64,000 nt of DNA. Source: Myxococcales bacterium. GTDB taxonomy: Bacteria > Myxococcota_A > Polyangia > Polyangiales > Polyangiaceae. The DNA lies in the NCBI GenBank assembly GCA_016191785.1, contig JACPVJ010000149.1:1-64000 (forward strand), written 5' to 3'. The stretch's first letter is position 1. Every line of letters starts with the position of its first letter. Made by a program: the position numbers and the translations under genes. Positions 1 through 8,404 of this stretch are shown piece after piece. The notes below the pieces were generated by a model. The model did not search any database, was not told the origin of the DNA, and saw only the letters and a program-made list of their open reading frames with translations.

Positions 1-142
1 GCCGGGCGAGGCGGGGGCACCCCGCTCGGACGCCGCTCTCGAATTTGTGCTTCCTCCCCAGCCCCACCCGCCAGAGCGCCTAACTGATCGATGACGCGTC
101 GCTTTTCACCACCGGGCCGGCCCGACTACCAATCGGGGGTGC
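1..142. other. Left-edge intergenic sequence
   Basis: I see no convincing gene here. A weak 5-bp inverted repeat (CCCGA at 121-125, TCGGG at 133-137, 7-base loop) lies just beyond the stop of the leftward methyltransferase gene and could be part of its transcript end, but it has no T-tract. The rest may be the end or upstream region of a gene outside the window. Confidence 0.3.
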
Positions 143-1012
143 TCACCCCGCCACGCGCCGCGCCACCGTGAGCCGCTCGAAGGGCCGCACACGGCGCGCT
201 TCGCGCTCGGGCCAGCGCTCGGCCCACTCGACGGCCGAGTCGTCTTGCTCGACCTCGAAGCAGCGCTGCTCGAGGCGAGCCGCGATCTCGTGCGGATCTT
301 CCTGAAAGCGCAGCGCCTCGCCGATCCACATCGCGCCGACCTCACCCACCGTGCGCAGCCAGGGGCTCGCGTACTCCCGCGGCAGGTAGGTCATGCACAG
401 GCAGCTGCTGGCGGCCGAGAGCTCAGCCACGGCATCGAGCGTGGCCTCGATGGCCTCGGCGGTGAGGTACATGGTCACGCCCTCCCAGACCCAGACCGAA
501 GGCGCCTGCGGGTCGAAGTCGTGCTGGGCGAGCACCTCGGGCAGGGTCTGCCGCTCGAAGTCGATGGAGCAGAAGCGCACCTCTTTGGCGAGCGGCCGGA
601 GCTCGCCGATGCCGTCGCGCTTGAAGCCTTGTGTGTCGGGGTGATCGAGCTCGAACACGGTCACCGGGCTCAAGGCCGGCATGCGCCACGCGCGGGCGTC
701 GAGCCCTGCTCCGAGCACCACCAGCTGTCGGATCCCGGAGTCGACCGCGCGGACCACGGCCTGGTCGATGGCCGCGGTGCGCAGCGGCACGCCGTAACTC
801 AGGCCGCGGGTCGCGGAACCGATCAGGCGGTGGGCGAGGCGTGCGCCGAAGGGCGCGCGGGCAGCGCCGCGCACCAGCGCACCCAGGCCGGGCGGCAACA
901 GGCGCTCGGCCACCGCGTCGTCGAAGAGGGCCAGGTCGGGGGGCGCCTCGCTGTAGAGCGCGCGCAGCGCGGCGACCCAGTCACTGGTGCGGCTGCGATT
1001 CCCAGGGCGCAT
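143..1012 (-). CDS. Class I SAM-dependent methyltransferase, LCMT-like family
   Basis: The 289-aa protein resembles the leucine carboxyl methyltransferase-like family of bacterial methyltransferases, probably cytoplasmic small-molecule O-methyltransferases. The SAM-binding glycine loop is visible as VVLGAGLDARAWR near residue 97, followed by an acidic strand end (FELDHPDT). A further family-like stretch is VWEGVTMYLT. Length is normal for the family, which often has no known substrate. The ATG at 1012 diverges from the thiolase gene across about 78 bp, so the two probably have separate promoters. Family assignment rests on the motifs; the substrate cannot be told from sequence. Confidence 0.8.
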   Translation of the reverse strand: MRPGNRSRTSDWVAALRALYSEAPPDLALFDDAVAERLLPPGLGALVRGAARAPFGARLAHRLIGSATRGLSYGVPLRTAAIDQAVVRAVDSGIRQLVVLGAGLDARAWRMPALSPVTVFELDHPDTQGFKRDGIGELRPLAKEVRFCSIDFERQTLPEVLAQHDFDPQAPSVWVWEGVTMYLTAEAIEATLDAVAELSAASSCLCMTYLPREYASPWLRTVGEVGAMWIGEALRFQEDPHEIAARLEQRCFEVEQDDSAVEWAERWPEREARRVRPFERLTVARRVAG

Positions 1013-1090
1013 GCCTGATCATTAGCAGGGGTGGCCGGCCCTCCGGAACCGCGTTAGAGGAGCGACGTCCCAGCGAAAGGGAGCTCAGCC

Positions 1091-2281
1091 ATGACCCACC
1101 ATGTTTCCCCGGTTTACGTAGTCAGCGCGACGCGCACTCCCATCGGCTCGTACCTCGGCGCTCTGGCCTCGGTCACCGCCCCGCGCCTCGGCGCGGCGGC
1201 CATTCGGGCGGCCGTCGAGCGCGCCAAGATCGAGCCCGCGCGTGTCCAGGAAGTGTTCATGGGTAACGTGCTCAGCGCCGGCGTGGGCCAGGCCCCCGCG
1301 CGCCAAGCTGCGATCTTCGCGGGCGTGCCGGACAACGTGCCGGCGACGACCGTGAGCAAGGTCTGCGGCTCGGGCCTCCAGGCGGTGATCTTCGGCACCA
1401 AGACGGTGATGCTGGGCGACGCCGACGTGGTCGTGGTCGGCGGCATGGAGTCGATGTCGAACGTGCCGTACTACCTGAAAGAAGCTCGCACCGGCTATCG
1501 CATGGGCGACGGCAAGCTGGTCGACGGCATGATCGCCGACGGCCTGTGGGACCCGTACGGCAACTTCCACATGGGCGAGGCCGGCGAGAAGTGCTCGAAG
1601 GAGTACGCGCTCTCGCGCGAGGCTCAGGACGAGTTCGCTCGCGAGAGCTACCGGCGCGCGCTCGGCGCCCAGAAAGAGGGCCTGTTCGACGCCGAGATCG
1701 TCGCCGTCGAGATCCCGCAGAAGAAGGGCGACCCGCTGAAGGTCACGGCCGACGAAGAGCCGGGCCGTGGTGACCCGAGCAAGTTCGACAAGCTGCGCCC
1801 GGCGTTCGCCAAAGACGGCACCATCACCGCCGCCAACGCGTCGAGCATCAACGACGGCGCGTCGGCGCTGGTGTTGGCCAGCGAGAAGGCCGTCAAAGAG
1901 CAGAACCTGACCCCGCTCGCGCGGATCGTCGGCTACGGCGGCGCAGCCCAGGCACCGGATTGGTTCACCACGGCCCCGTCCAAGGCCATCGACGCCACCA
2001 TGACCAAGCTGGGCATGAAGAAAGAGCAGATCGACCTGTGGGAGATCAACGAGGCGTTCTCGTGCGTGACCATGGCCTGCTCGAAGCTCTCGGGCCTCGA
2101 CCCGGCCAAGGTCAATGTGCGGGGCGGCGCGGTGGCCTTGGGTCACCCGATCGGCGCCTCGGGCGCGCGCATCTTGACCACGCTGCTGTTCGCGCTGCGC
2201 GATCACAAGGTCAGCCGCGGCCTCGCCACCTTGTGCATCGGCGGCGGTGAAGCCGTGGCCGTGGTGGTCGAGCGCGTCTGA
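1091..2281 (+). CDS. Acetyl-CoA C-acetyltransferase (biosynthetic-type thiolase)
   Basis: This 396-aa thiolase condenses two acetyl-CoA to acetoacetyl-CoA, or runs the reverse thiolysis. The nucleophile Cys92 lies in SKVCGSGLQ, His352 in GHPIGASGAR and Cys382 in TLCIGGGEA, the classical triad at the expected spacing. NEAFSCVTMA is the usual NEAFA-like motif. Length is typical of PhaA/AtoB enzymes. An AGGGAG Shine-Dalgarno lies just before the ATG at 1091. Its product is the entry metabolite for PHB, and PHA genes lie at 55-64 kb, but no acetoacetyl-CoA reductase is seen in the window, so a role in PHA synthesis is inference. The downstream hydrolase begins 2 bases after the stop. Confidence 0.93.
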   Translation: MTHHVSPVYVVSATRTPIGSYLGALASVTAPRLGAAAIRAAVERAKIEPARVQEVFMGNVLSAGVGQAPARQAAIFAGVPDNVPATTVSKVCGSGLQAVIFGTKTVMLGDADVVVVGGMESMSNVPYYLKEARTGYRMGDGKLVDGMIADGLWDPYGNFHMGEAGEKCSKEYALSREAQDEFARESYRRALGAQKEGLFDAEIVAVEIPQKKGDPLKVTADEEPGRGDPSKFDKLRPAFAKDGTITAANASSINDGASALVLASEKAVKEQNLTPLARIVGYGGAAQAPDWFTTAPSKAIDATMTKLGMKKEQIDLWEINEAFSCVTMACSKLSGLDPAKVNVRGGAVALGHPIGASGARILTTLLFALRDHKVSRGLATLCIGGGEAVAVVVERV

Positions 2282-2283
2282 GC

Positions 2284-3108
2284 ATGATCCGTCCGCGTGC
2301 CGTCGCCGACGGGGTGGTCGCCTTTCCGACCCGAACCCCGACCCTCCCGCCGGCGACCCACACGCAGAGCTACGCGCTGGGCACGCGCCGGGTGCTGCTG
2401 GTCGAGCCCGCCACGCCTTATGCCGACGAGCAACGTGCGTTCGTCGAGTGGGCGCGGGGCCTCGGTGCCGAGATCGTCGCGCTGGTGCTCACGCACCACC
2501 ACGTCGATCACGTGGGGGGCGCCGAGGTGCTCTCCCGCGAGCTCGGGGCGCCGATCTGGGCCCACCGCGAGACCGCCGCGCGCCTGCCCGAGCTCGCCAT
2601 CGCGCGGCACCTGGAGGACGGCGAGTCGATCGGGTTGGGCGAGCAGCGCTGGCAGGTGCTGCACACGCCGGGTCACGCCGCGGGCCACGTGTGCTTGTTC
2701 GAGGCCGAGCTCGGCGCGGTGATCGTTGGCGACATGGTGGCCAGCGAGGGCACGATCTTGATCGAGCCCTCGGACGGGGACATGGCCGAGTACCTGCGGC
2801 AGCTGCGCCGGCTCGCGGCCTTGGGCGCGCGGGTCGCGCTGCCCGCCCACGGGGATCCGATCGCCGATCCGAGCCAGCTCTTCGCGTTCTACGTGGCGCA
2901 TCGGCTGGCTCGCGAGGAAAAGATCGTGGCGGCGCTCGAGGCCGCGGGCGCGGCCGGATCCACGGATTTGTTCGTGGTGCCCAGCGCCTACGCCGACACG
3001 CCGCGCGCGGCTTGGCCCCTCGCCCTCTTGAGCGTCCGCGCGCACTTGGTCAAGCTAGTCGCCGAGGGTCGCGTCCGGACCGACGGCGACAAGTACTGGA
3101 TGAGCTGA
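2284..3108 (+). CDS. Metallo-beta-lactamase-fold hydrolase (LACTB2-like)
   Basis: The 274-aa protein has the MBL-fold zinc motif THHHVDH at about residues 70-76, then HTPGHAAGH and a GD motif (VIVGDM), followed by LPAHGDPI. This order matches the LACTB2/glyoxalase-II-like branch, whose members hydrolyse thioesters or RNA phosphodiesters. It starts 2 bases after the thiolase stop, so the two are probably co-transcribed, which would fit an acyl-CoA or thioester role, but that is inference. The C-terminal part (from about residue 210) looks like a small winged-helix-like tail often present in LACTB2 proteins. Confidence 0.82.
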   Translation: MIRPRAVADGVVAFPTRTPTLPPATHTQSYALGTRRVLLVEPATPYADEQRAFVEWARGLGAEIVALVLTHHHVDHVGGAEVLSRELGAPIWAHRETAARLPELAIARHLEDGESIGLGEQRWQVLHTPGHAAGHVCLFEAELGAVIVGDMVASEGTILIEPSDGDMAEYLRQLRRLAALGARVALPAHGDPIADPSQLFAFYVAHRLAREEKIVAALEAAGAAGSTDLFVVPSAYADTPRAAWPLALLSVRAHLVKLVAEGRVRTDGDKYWMS

Positions 3109-3326
3109 TGCGAGACACCGAAGAGTTCGAGCGCGCCTTCGTGGCCACCAGCTACCTCTTGGACCGCCGCGGAGACGACCTCACGCGCGGCCTGAGCGGC
3201 GGCGCGGAGCCCGCACGACGGCTGGTGGCCGCGCTGGGTCACCCCGAGCGCAGCGCCCGCGCAGTGGTGCTGGCGCGCGAGATCGCGCGCATCACGCAGG
3301 CGCTGGACGCGCGGGGGCTCGCGTGA
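3108..3326 (+). CDS. Small 72-aa protein of unknown function
   Basis: The ATG at 3108 overlaps the stop of the preceding hydrolase (TGATG), and its TGA at 3324-3326 overlaps the GTG start of the next gene, so it is sandwiched in a translationally coupled operon. The protein is helical, charged and has no transmembrane segment. It begins MRDTEEFERAFVATSYLLDR and ends in an Ala/Arg-rich helix. I do not recognise a family. Its position directly before a FliH/SctL-like protein suggests it could be a partner of that protein; this is only contextual. Confidence 0.6.
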   Translation: MRDTEEFERAFVATSYLLDRRGDDLTRGLSGGAEPARRLVAALGHPERSARAVVLAREIARITQALDARGLA

Positions 3327-3976
3327 GCATCACCCGTGGCCGTCTGCTCAAGGCCGAGAGCGCCAGCGCCGCCCGACCCATCGGCTTCGCCACCACGGCG
3401 GTCGCACCGGTGGGGCGCCGGGTTCCGAAGCCAGTGGTCGACGCTGAAGAGCGCGCCCGCGCCATCGTGAGCGAGGCGGAGCAGCGAGCGCAGCGCCTGC
3501 TCGAGAGCGCCGCGCGCGCCGCTGGCGATTCGCGGCTCGCGGCCGAGGCCGAGGGCCGCGCAGACGGGATCGCGGCCGTCGCTGCCAAGGCCGTGATGCT
3601 CGCCGCGCTCGAGGCGCGCGCCGACGAACGCGCGCTCGACCGCAGCATCGAGCTCGCGCGGGTCTTGGCCGAGCGCTTGCTCGGTGAGGCCTTGACGCTC
3701 GATCCGAGCCGCATCACCGCCATCGCACGACGCGCCCTCAGCGAAGCGCGGGGTGCGCGCCGCGTCCGCGTGCTCGCGGGTCCCAGCGCCGCGGCCCGAC
3801 TCGAGGCCGAACGCGAGTCCCTCGCGGTGGGCCTCGACGCGCTCGAGATCGTGGCCGACCCCGGCCGCTCGTCGGGCGATCTCCGCCTCGAGACCGAGAT
3901 CGGCGTGCTCGACGCTGCCCTCGCGCCGCAGCTCGATCGGCTCACCCAGAAGCTGCACGAGTCTCTGAAGCGATGA
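3323..3976 (+). CDS. FliH/SctL (YscL)-like or V-ATPase E-like stator-type protein
   Basis: The 217-aa protein has an Ala/Glu/Arg-rich helical region (about residues 45-120) of the kind found in FliH, SctL and V-ATPase subunit E. Its C-terminal motif SSGDLRLETEIGVLDAALAPQ closely resembles the conserved end of FliH/SctL proteins, where a Gly-Asp-hydrophobic-Glu-Thr stretch precedes a final amphipathic helix. In those systems the protein dimer binds the secretion ATPase. No ATPase, ring or flagellar gene is present in the window, so this copy is an orphan. The GTG start overlaps the previous stop (GTGA) and the stop overlaps the next ATG (ATGA). Confidence 0.5.
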   Translation: MSITRGRLLKAESASAARPIGFATTAVAPVGRRVPKPVVDAEERARAIVSEAEQRAQRLLESAARAAGDSRLAAEAEGRADGIAAVAAKAVMLAALEARADERALDRSIELARVLAERLLGEALTLDPSRITAIARRALSEARGARRVRVLAGPSAAARLEAERESLAVGLDALEIVADPGRSSGDLRLETEIGVLDAALAPQLDRLTQKLHESLKR

Positions 3977-5001
3977 CCGCTCCCCGACCAGACTGGGGCT
4001 TTCCACCGCCGCCGGAGGGAGCCGGCCCGGTGTCACAGCCGATCTCGGTGCCGCCGAGCGACGCGCCCGCGGCGCCGACGCGCCCCCGGTGGCCGCTCAA
4101 CCTGCTCCTGTTCGCCGCCACCGTCTGGAGCGTGTTCGAGGTCGGTCAAGCGTGGAACGGCCACGCCGACGTGCCCGGCTTCCGCGGGTGGCTGAGCGGC
4201 TGGCCCTTCGCGGTGCCGCTGCTCGCCATCTTGCTGTGCCACGAGTTCGGCCACTACATCGCCGCGCGCATCCATCGGGTGCCGGCGTCGCTGCCGTATT
4301 TCATCCCGTTCCCCAAGCTGAGCCCGTTCGGCACCTTCGGCGCGGTGATCGTCATGCCGAAGCGCATCCGCTCCGCGAACGCGCTGCTCGACATCGGTGC
4401 GGCCGGGCCGCTCGCCGGCATGGCGGTCGCGGTGCCAGTGATGATCATCGGGCTTCTCTTCTCGACCGTCGGCCCGCGCAGCGAGAGCGGGTTCATCCAG
4501 GAGGGGCAGAGCATCCTCTACTGGCTGCTCAAGCGACTGGTGCACGGCTCGATCGCTGCGAACCAGGACGTGTTCCTACACCCGACGGCGCTGGCGGCTT
4601 GGGCGGGCTTCCTGGTCACCTTCCTGAACCTGCTCCCGTTCGGCCAACTCGACGGTGGGCACGTGGCCTATGCGCTGCTCGGCGAGCGCCAGAATCGCCT
4701 CGCGCGGTTCGCCGTGTTCGTGCCGCTGGTGATGGTGGCCTTCAACGCCTGGGTGTACGTCCGCCCGATCGTGCTTCGGGGGATGCGCGAGGGTTTCAAG
4801 CAACAGAGCTGGAACCCCGTCAGCGCGGCCACGGTCTGGCTCGTTACCTTCGTGCTGCTCTGGATCCTGCGGGGCGTGTCCGGCACGGACCACCCCCCGG
4901 TCGACGACCCGGTGCTGTCGCCCAAGCGGCGCGTCGTTGCCATCGCCACCCTGGCGTTGTTCGTGCTGTTGTTCATGCCCACGCCGTGGGCGGTGTTCTA
5001 G
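3973..5001 (+). CDS. Site-2-type zinc metalloprotease, M50 family
   Basis: This 342-aa polytopic membrane protein has the zinc-binding HEFGH at residues 90-94 inside a hydrophobic helix, and the second family motif LLPFGQLDGGH at about residues 220-230, which supplies the Asp ligand. Such proteases cut transmembrane segments of anti-sigma factors or other membrane proteins. A Pro-rich cytoplasmic stretch (1-40) precedes the first helix, and there are about six hydrophobic segments. No PDZ domain is evident. The ATG overlaps the preceding stop (ATGA). It converges on coaD with a 15-base gap. The substrate is unknown. Confidence 0.88.
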   Translation: MTAPRPDWGFPPPPEGAGPVSQPISVPPSDAPAAPTRPRWPLNLLLFAATVWSVFEVGQAWNGHADVPGFRGWLSGWPFAVPLLAILLCHEFGHYIAARIHRVPASLPYFIPFPKLSPFGTFGAVIVMPKRIRSANALLDIGAAGPLAGMAVAVPVMIIGLLFSTVGPRSESGFIQEGQSILYWLLKRLVHGSIAANQDVFLHPTALAAWAGFLVTFLNLLPFGQLDGGHVAYALLGERQNRLARFAVFVPLVMVAFNAWVYVRPIVLRGMREGFKQQSWNPVSAATVWLVTFVLLWILRGVSGTDHPPVDDPVLSPKRRVVAIATLALFVLLFMPTPWAVF

Positions 5002-5016
5002 CGCTCGGCGACAGCT

Positions 5017-5511
5017 TCAGGCGGGCTGCCCGTAGTGCCGCTTCAGCGCGGCCACCACGTTGGGCGGCGCGTAGCGCGCGATGTCGCCGCCGTGGCTGGC
5101 GATCTCGCGGACCAGCGACGCCGAGATGAACCCATAGTTGGTGCGCGTGGGCAGGAACACGGTGTCGATCTCGGGTCGCAGGTCGGAGTTCGCGTGGGCG
5201 ATCTGCAGCTCGTACTCGAAGTCGGTCGCGGCGCGCAGGCCGCGCACGAGCACCCGCGCGCCCATCTTCTGACCGTAGTCGATCAGTAGGCCCTGGAACG
5301 AGTCCACCTCCACGTTGCCGTAGGGCGCCACGATCTCGGTGAGGAGCGCCATGCGCTCGTCGGCGCTGAGCAGCGGTGTCTTGGTGGGGTGCACACCGAC
5401 CGCCACCACGACGCGCGGAAACAAGTTCGAGGCGCGTTCGACCAGATCGAGGTGCCCGTAAGTTGGCGGGTCGAAGCTGCCCGCGTAGATGGCGAGCTGC
5501 GGATTGCTCAC
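5017..5511 (-). CDS. coaD: Phosphopantetheine adenylyltransferase
   Basis: This 164-aa enzyme transfers AMP from ATP to 4'-phosphopantetheine, the penultimate step of coenzyme A synthesis. The nucleotidyltransferase motif GSFDPPTYGH (residues 11-20) contains the TxGH signature, and the C-terminal ISASLVRE matches the ISSTxVR motif. RGLRAATDFEYE is also characteristic of CoaD. Length is normal. I chose the GTG at 5511 because it overlaps the stop of the upstream gene (GTGA); the frame remains open further upstream but that part is a shadow of the Pro/Ala tail of its neighbour. Confidence 0.96.
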   Translation of the reverse strand: MSNPQLAIYAGSFDPPTYGHLDLVERASNLFPRVVVAVGVHPTKTPLLSADERMALLTEIVAPYGNVEVDSFQGLLIDYGQKMGARVLVRGLRAATDFEYELQIAHANSDLRPEIDTVFLPTRTNYGFISASLVREIASHGGDIARYAPPNVVAALKRHYGQPA

Positions 5512-7085
5512 GGCTTGGCTCCGGGTGGCGCGTTCCCGGCCGGCGCGGGCGCCTTCGGCGCAGGCGCGGGCGCCTTCGGTGGGGGCGCAGGCGCGGGCGC
5601 CTTCGGTGGGGGCGCAGGCGCAGGCGCGGGTCCGGTTGCTTTCGGCGCAGGAGCAGGCGCAGGCGCGGGTCCGGTTGCTTTCGGCGCGGGCGCAAGCGCG
5701 GGCGCAGGCGCGGGCGCGGGCGCCTTCGGTGCAGGCGCGGGCGCCTTGGGCGCCGGCTTCTTGAAACCGGGCTTGGTGGGGGGCGGCTCGGGCTCTTCTT
5801 CCAGCTCCGAGTCGGGCACGTCGCTGAGGTCGGGGAGCGCGGGCAGCTTCGGCCCGCTGATCAGCGCCTCGCGGGGCAGATCTTCGAGCCACATGGTCCG
5901 GCCGCCGTCGACCAGCGTGACCCGGAACGTGGCGAGCAGGCCCGACCCCACCAGCCCGTCGAGATCGACGTCGAGACCCTTCTCGAGCTCGGCCACCGGA
6001 GCACCGAGCACGCCCGGCACCTGCGGTACGGTGAAAGCGCCGAGGCGCAACTGGGGCAGCACGCCGGCGCGCAGCGCGCCCGCGTTGGGGATCGACCTGA
6101 GACCCGAGGTCGGGACGCCCGCCTTCTTCCACCCGCCCTCGTCGAGCGCAAGCGGGAAGGTCATCGAGGTATCGATCAAGAGCGAGGCGTTCGGCGCGCT
6201 CTGATCCGATCCGAACGCACCGCGCATCATCATGCCGCCCCCACGCACGTAGCTCACGCGCACGGTGGTGGCTTGCGGCGGCGGCGGCGGCTCGAAGGTG
6301 CGCACCACGAACTGGCTACCGGCAAAATCGATGGTCGGGTGCAGGTGGCGCAGCAGGTTCACGCCGATCAGCATCTTGATCGGCGCGTTCAGCTGCTTGG
6401 AAATCCCCGAGAGGTCCTTGGAGAGCGCGGGGACGTCCTTCACCTCGATGCGCTCGCCGAAGCGGAGCGAGATCCACTTCGGATCGCCGGCGGGCCCGCC
6501 GCTGTCGACCACCGCTTCGGCCGTGCCGGTGGCGATCAGCCCGAGCGCAGGCTCGCCGTTGACCTCGACCGGGACCACCATCGAGGTGGACGCGACCTGG
6601 GGCATGTCGGTGACGGCGACCATGCCGCCGGTCATCCGGAAGGGTTTGCGCCCTGATCCGCGCCGCGCCAGCTTGGCGACCTCGGCGGCCCAGACGTCGT
6701 GCACCTCCGGGTCGGCCACCAGCTTCTCGAGCTCGTCGGCCGCCTTGTCGACCTGGCCCGAGTACCAGTACGCGCGACTCCGGATCGACGAGGCGTCGCT
6801 TCCGTCCACCGCGTTCAAGAGCTGGGCCGCGCGGTCGTACTGGAGGTGCGCCAGGGCGATGCGCGCCGCGAGCAGGCGCACGGCCGGCTCGTCGGGCATC
6901 ACTCGTAGCGCGTTCTCGACCGCGGATTCCGCGTCGTCCACGTCGCCGGTGCGGAAGCTGGCCTGCGCGCGGTCGAACCACTTCTTCGCGTTCGCGGGCC
7001 AGGCCGCCTCGGTGTTGGTCACCGCCGGGCCGCAGGCCACCCCCAGCAAGGAAAGCGCCACCGCCGGAATCAGGACTCGTTTCAA
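5508..7085 (-). CDS. Lipoprotein with TPR-like repeats, retropepsin-like domain and Pro/Ala tail
   Basis: The likely start is the TTG at 7085, preceded at once by GAGGTGA and giving the lipoprotein-type signal MKRVLIPAVALSLLGVACG with Cys18. An ATG further upstream would add residues that look non-signal-like. The 525-aa protein has helical TPR-like repeats (about 30-150), then two segments resembling aspartic-protease halves: one with AEAVVDSGG and one with SLLIDTSMTF, the second having a D-T-S in place of the usual D-T/S-G. The last 85 residues are Pro/Ala/Lys repeats. It probably sits in the periplasm or outer membrane. It is translationally coupled to coaD, with no obvious functional link. 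Protease activity is uncertain. Confidence 0.72.
   Translation of the reverse strand: MKRVLIPAVALSLLGVACGPAVTNTEAAWPANAKKWFDRAQASFRTGDVDDAESAVENALRVMPDEPAVRLLAARIALAHLQYDRAAQLLNAVDGSDASSIRSRAYWYSGQVDKAADELEKLVADPEVHDVWAAEVAKLARRGSGRKPFRMTGGMVAVTDMPQVASTSMVVPVEVNGEPALGLIATGTAEAVVDSGGPAGDPKWISLRFGERIEVKDVPALSKDLSGISKQLNAPIKMLIGVNLLRHLHPTIDFAGSQFVVRTFEPPPPPQATTVRVSYVRGGGMMMRGAFGSDQSAPNASLLIDTSMTFPLALDEGGWKKAGVPTSGLRSIPNAGALRAGVLPQLRLGAFTVPQVPGVLGAPVAELEKGLDVDLDGLVGSGLLATFRVTLVDGGRTMWLEDLPREALISGPKLPALPDLSDVPDSELEEEPEPPPTKPGFKKPAPKAPAPAPKAPAPAPAPALAPAPKATGPAPAPAPAPKATGPAPAPAPPPKAPAPAPPPKAPAPAPKAPAPAGNAPPGAKP
5520..5757 (-). repeat. Imperfect tandem repeats coding a Pro/Ala/Lys tail
   Basis: Short imperfect units based on codons for KAPAPAP and KATGPAPAP run through the 3' end of the lipoprotein gene. 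Low-complexity tails of this kind may span peptidoglycan or the periplasm. The DNA repeats are near-identical in places and could change copy number. Confidence 0.8.
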
Positions 7086-7215
7086 GGTCACCTCGCGCCG
7101 AGACCCATGCCCGGCCGCGACGAGATAGCCCATCGAAGGGCGCGGGTCGAGGGTCGTCGGCCCGACGCGCGGCCCTGAAAATGGGCTTTTCCGGCGGCGT
7201 GCTAAGCTCTGCGGC

Positions 7216-7833
7216 GTGAACAGCACCGTCAACGGCCCAAGGAAACGCCCGGACGGGCGCCGCGACGTGCTGTCGCTCCCGGTGCTGTTGCTCAACCGCT
7301 ACTTCAGCCCGGTAAGTGTCACGCCGGCGCGGCGCGCGGTGGTTCTGTTGTTCGGCGGCGCGGCCCTCGCGCTCGACGACGACGGTGCGATGCACGACTT
7401 CACCCGCTGGCGCTCCCTGCCGGTCCGCTCGCGGGACGACCGCATTCCGATGGTCGGTGGAGAGCTCCGGGTCCCGCGCGTGCTCCACCTGGTGCGGTAC
7501 GACCGGGCGCCGCGGGTGGTGGTCCGGCTCACGCGGCGGAACCTGATGCTGCGTGACGACCACCAGTGTCAGTACTGCGGCAAGCGCCCCCACGTCCGCG
7601 AGCTGAACCTGGACCATGTCTTGCCCCGCTCGCGTGGGGGCGGCGACAGCTGGGAGAACCTGGTGGTCTCGTGCCGCCTCTGCAACCTGAGGAAGGGCCG
7701 CCGGACCCCCGACGAAGCCGGGATGGTCCTGATGCGACGGCCGCAGAAGCCCCGCTGGACCACCCCCGCCCAGATCTTGCTGGCCGAGCGCGAGCCGTTC
7801 AGCGAGTGGGAACCGTACCTCTTGACGGGTTGA
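7216..7833 (+). CDS. HNH endonuclease family protein
   Basis: The 205-aa protein has a classical HNH core: CQYC (C118, C121), LDHVLPRSRGG with His134, ENLV with Asn148, and CRLCN (C153, C156). The two CxxC pairs bind structural zinc and the His/Asn form the metal-dependent nuclease site. The N-terminal 100 residues match the usual extension of the widespread bacterial HNH proteins that are not inteins or restriction enzymes and whose role is poorly known. The GTG at 7216 diverges from the lipoprotein gene. No mobile-element features surround it. Confidence 0.87.
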   Translation: MNSTVNGPRKRPDGRRDVLSLPVLLLNRYFSPVSVTPARRAVVLLFGGAALALDDDGAMHDFTRWRSLPVRSRDDRIPMVGGELRVPRVLHLVRYDRAPRVVVRLTRRNLMLRDDHQCQYCGKRPHVRELNLDHVLPRSRGGGDSWENLVVSCRLCNLRKGRRTPDEAGMVLMRRPQKPRWTTPAQILLAEREPFSEWEPYLLTG

Positions 7834-7869
7834 CTGGAGGCGCGGACCCGAGGCGCCTATGATGCGCCG

Positions 7870-8394
7870 ATGCAGTCCTGCACCACGCTGAACGTCGCCG
7901 CGTCGCTCGTTTTGGTCACCCTCGTCGCGTACGCCGGTTGCGGAGGGAACACGCCGGCGCCCAGCGCCGCGCCGGCGACCAGCGCCGCACCCGGCGGCGA
8001 GTCACCGAAGGGCGACCAGCCGAGCGCGCCGAGCGGCGACTCGCCGAAGCCCGACGAGGGCAAGGGCGAGCCCGCGGCAGATGGCGGCGGCGAGGCCGAG
8101 ACGCGGACCACCGAGGTCATCCAGAAGCTGGTGCAAGAGAACCGTAAGCCCGTGCGCGAGTGCTACGAGAAGGCCCGAAAGCAGATCCCCGATCTGAAGG
8201 GCACGATGACCATCCACTTCGTGCTCGACCCCGAGGGCAAGGTCAAAGAAGCCGTGCTCAACGTCGAGAAGAGCGAAGTCAAGTCGCCTGACGTGGTGAA
8301 GTGCGCGGTCGAGGTGATCAAGAAGATCAAGTTCCCGGCCTCGTCTCGCGGCATGGAATCGACGATCAACTACCCGTTCACGTTCAATCCTTGA
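7870..8394 (+). CDS. Lipoprotein with AgmX/PglI-like C-terminal domain
   Basis: The 174-aa protein begins with a signal peptide ending in the lipobox AYAGC (Cys24), then a low-complexity Ala/Pro/Ser/Gly linker to about residue 75, then a compact domain with NRKPVRECYEKA, GTMTIHFVLDPEGKVKEA and a final KIKFPASS...YPFTF. This is the TonB-C-like domain seen in myxobacterial AgmX/PglI and many lipoproteins of these bacteria. It is likely an envelope protein, possibly facing TonB-like or gliding machinery; the actual role is unknown. It begins 36 bases after the HNH gene. Confidence 0.75.
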   Translation: MQSCTTLNVAASLVLVTLVAYAGCGGNTPAPSAAPATSAAPGGESPKGDQPSAPSGDSPKPDEGKGEPAADGGGEAETRTTEVIQKLVQENRKPVRECYEKARKQIPDLKGTMTIHFVLDPEGKVKEAVLNVEKSEVKSPDVVKCAVEVIKKIKFPASSRGMESTINYPFTFNP

Positions 8395-8404
8395 GCGCGG
8401 CCGC

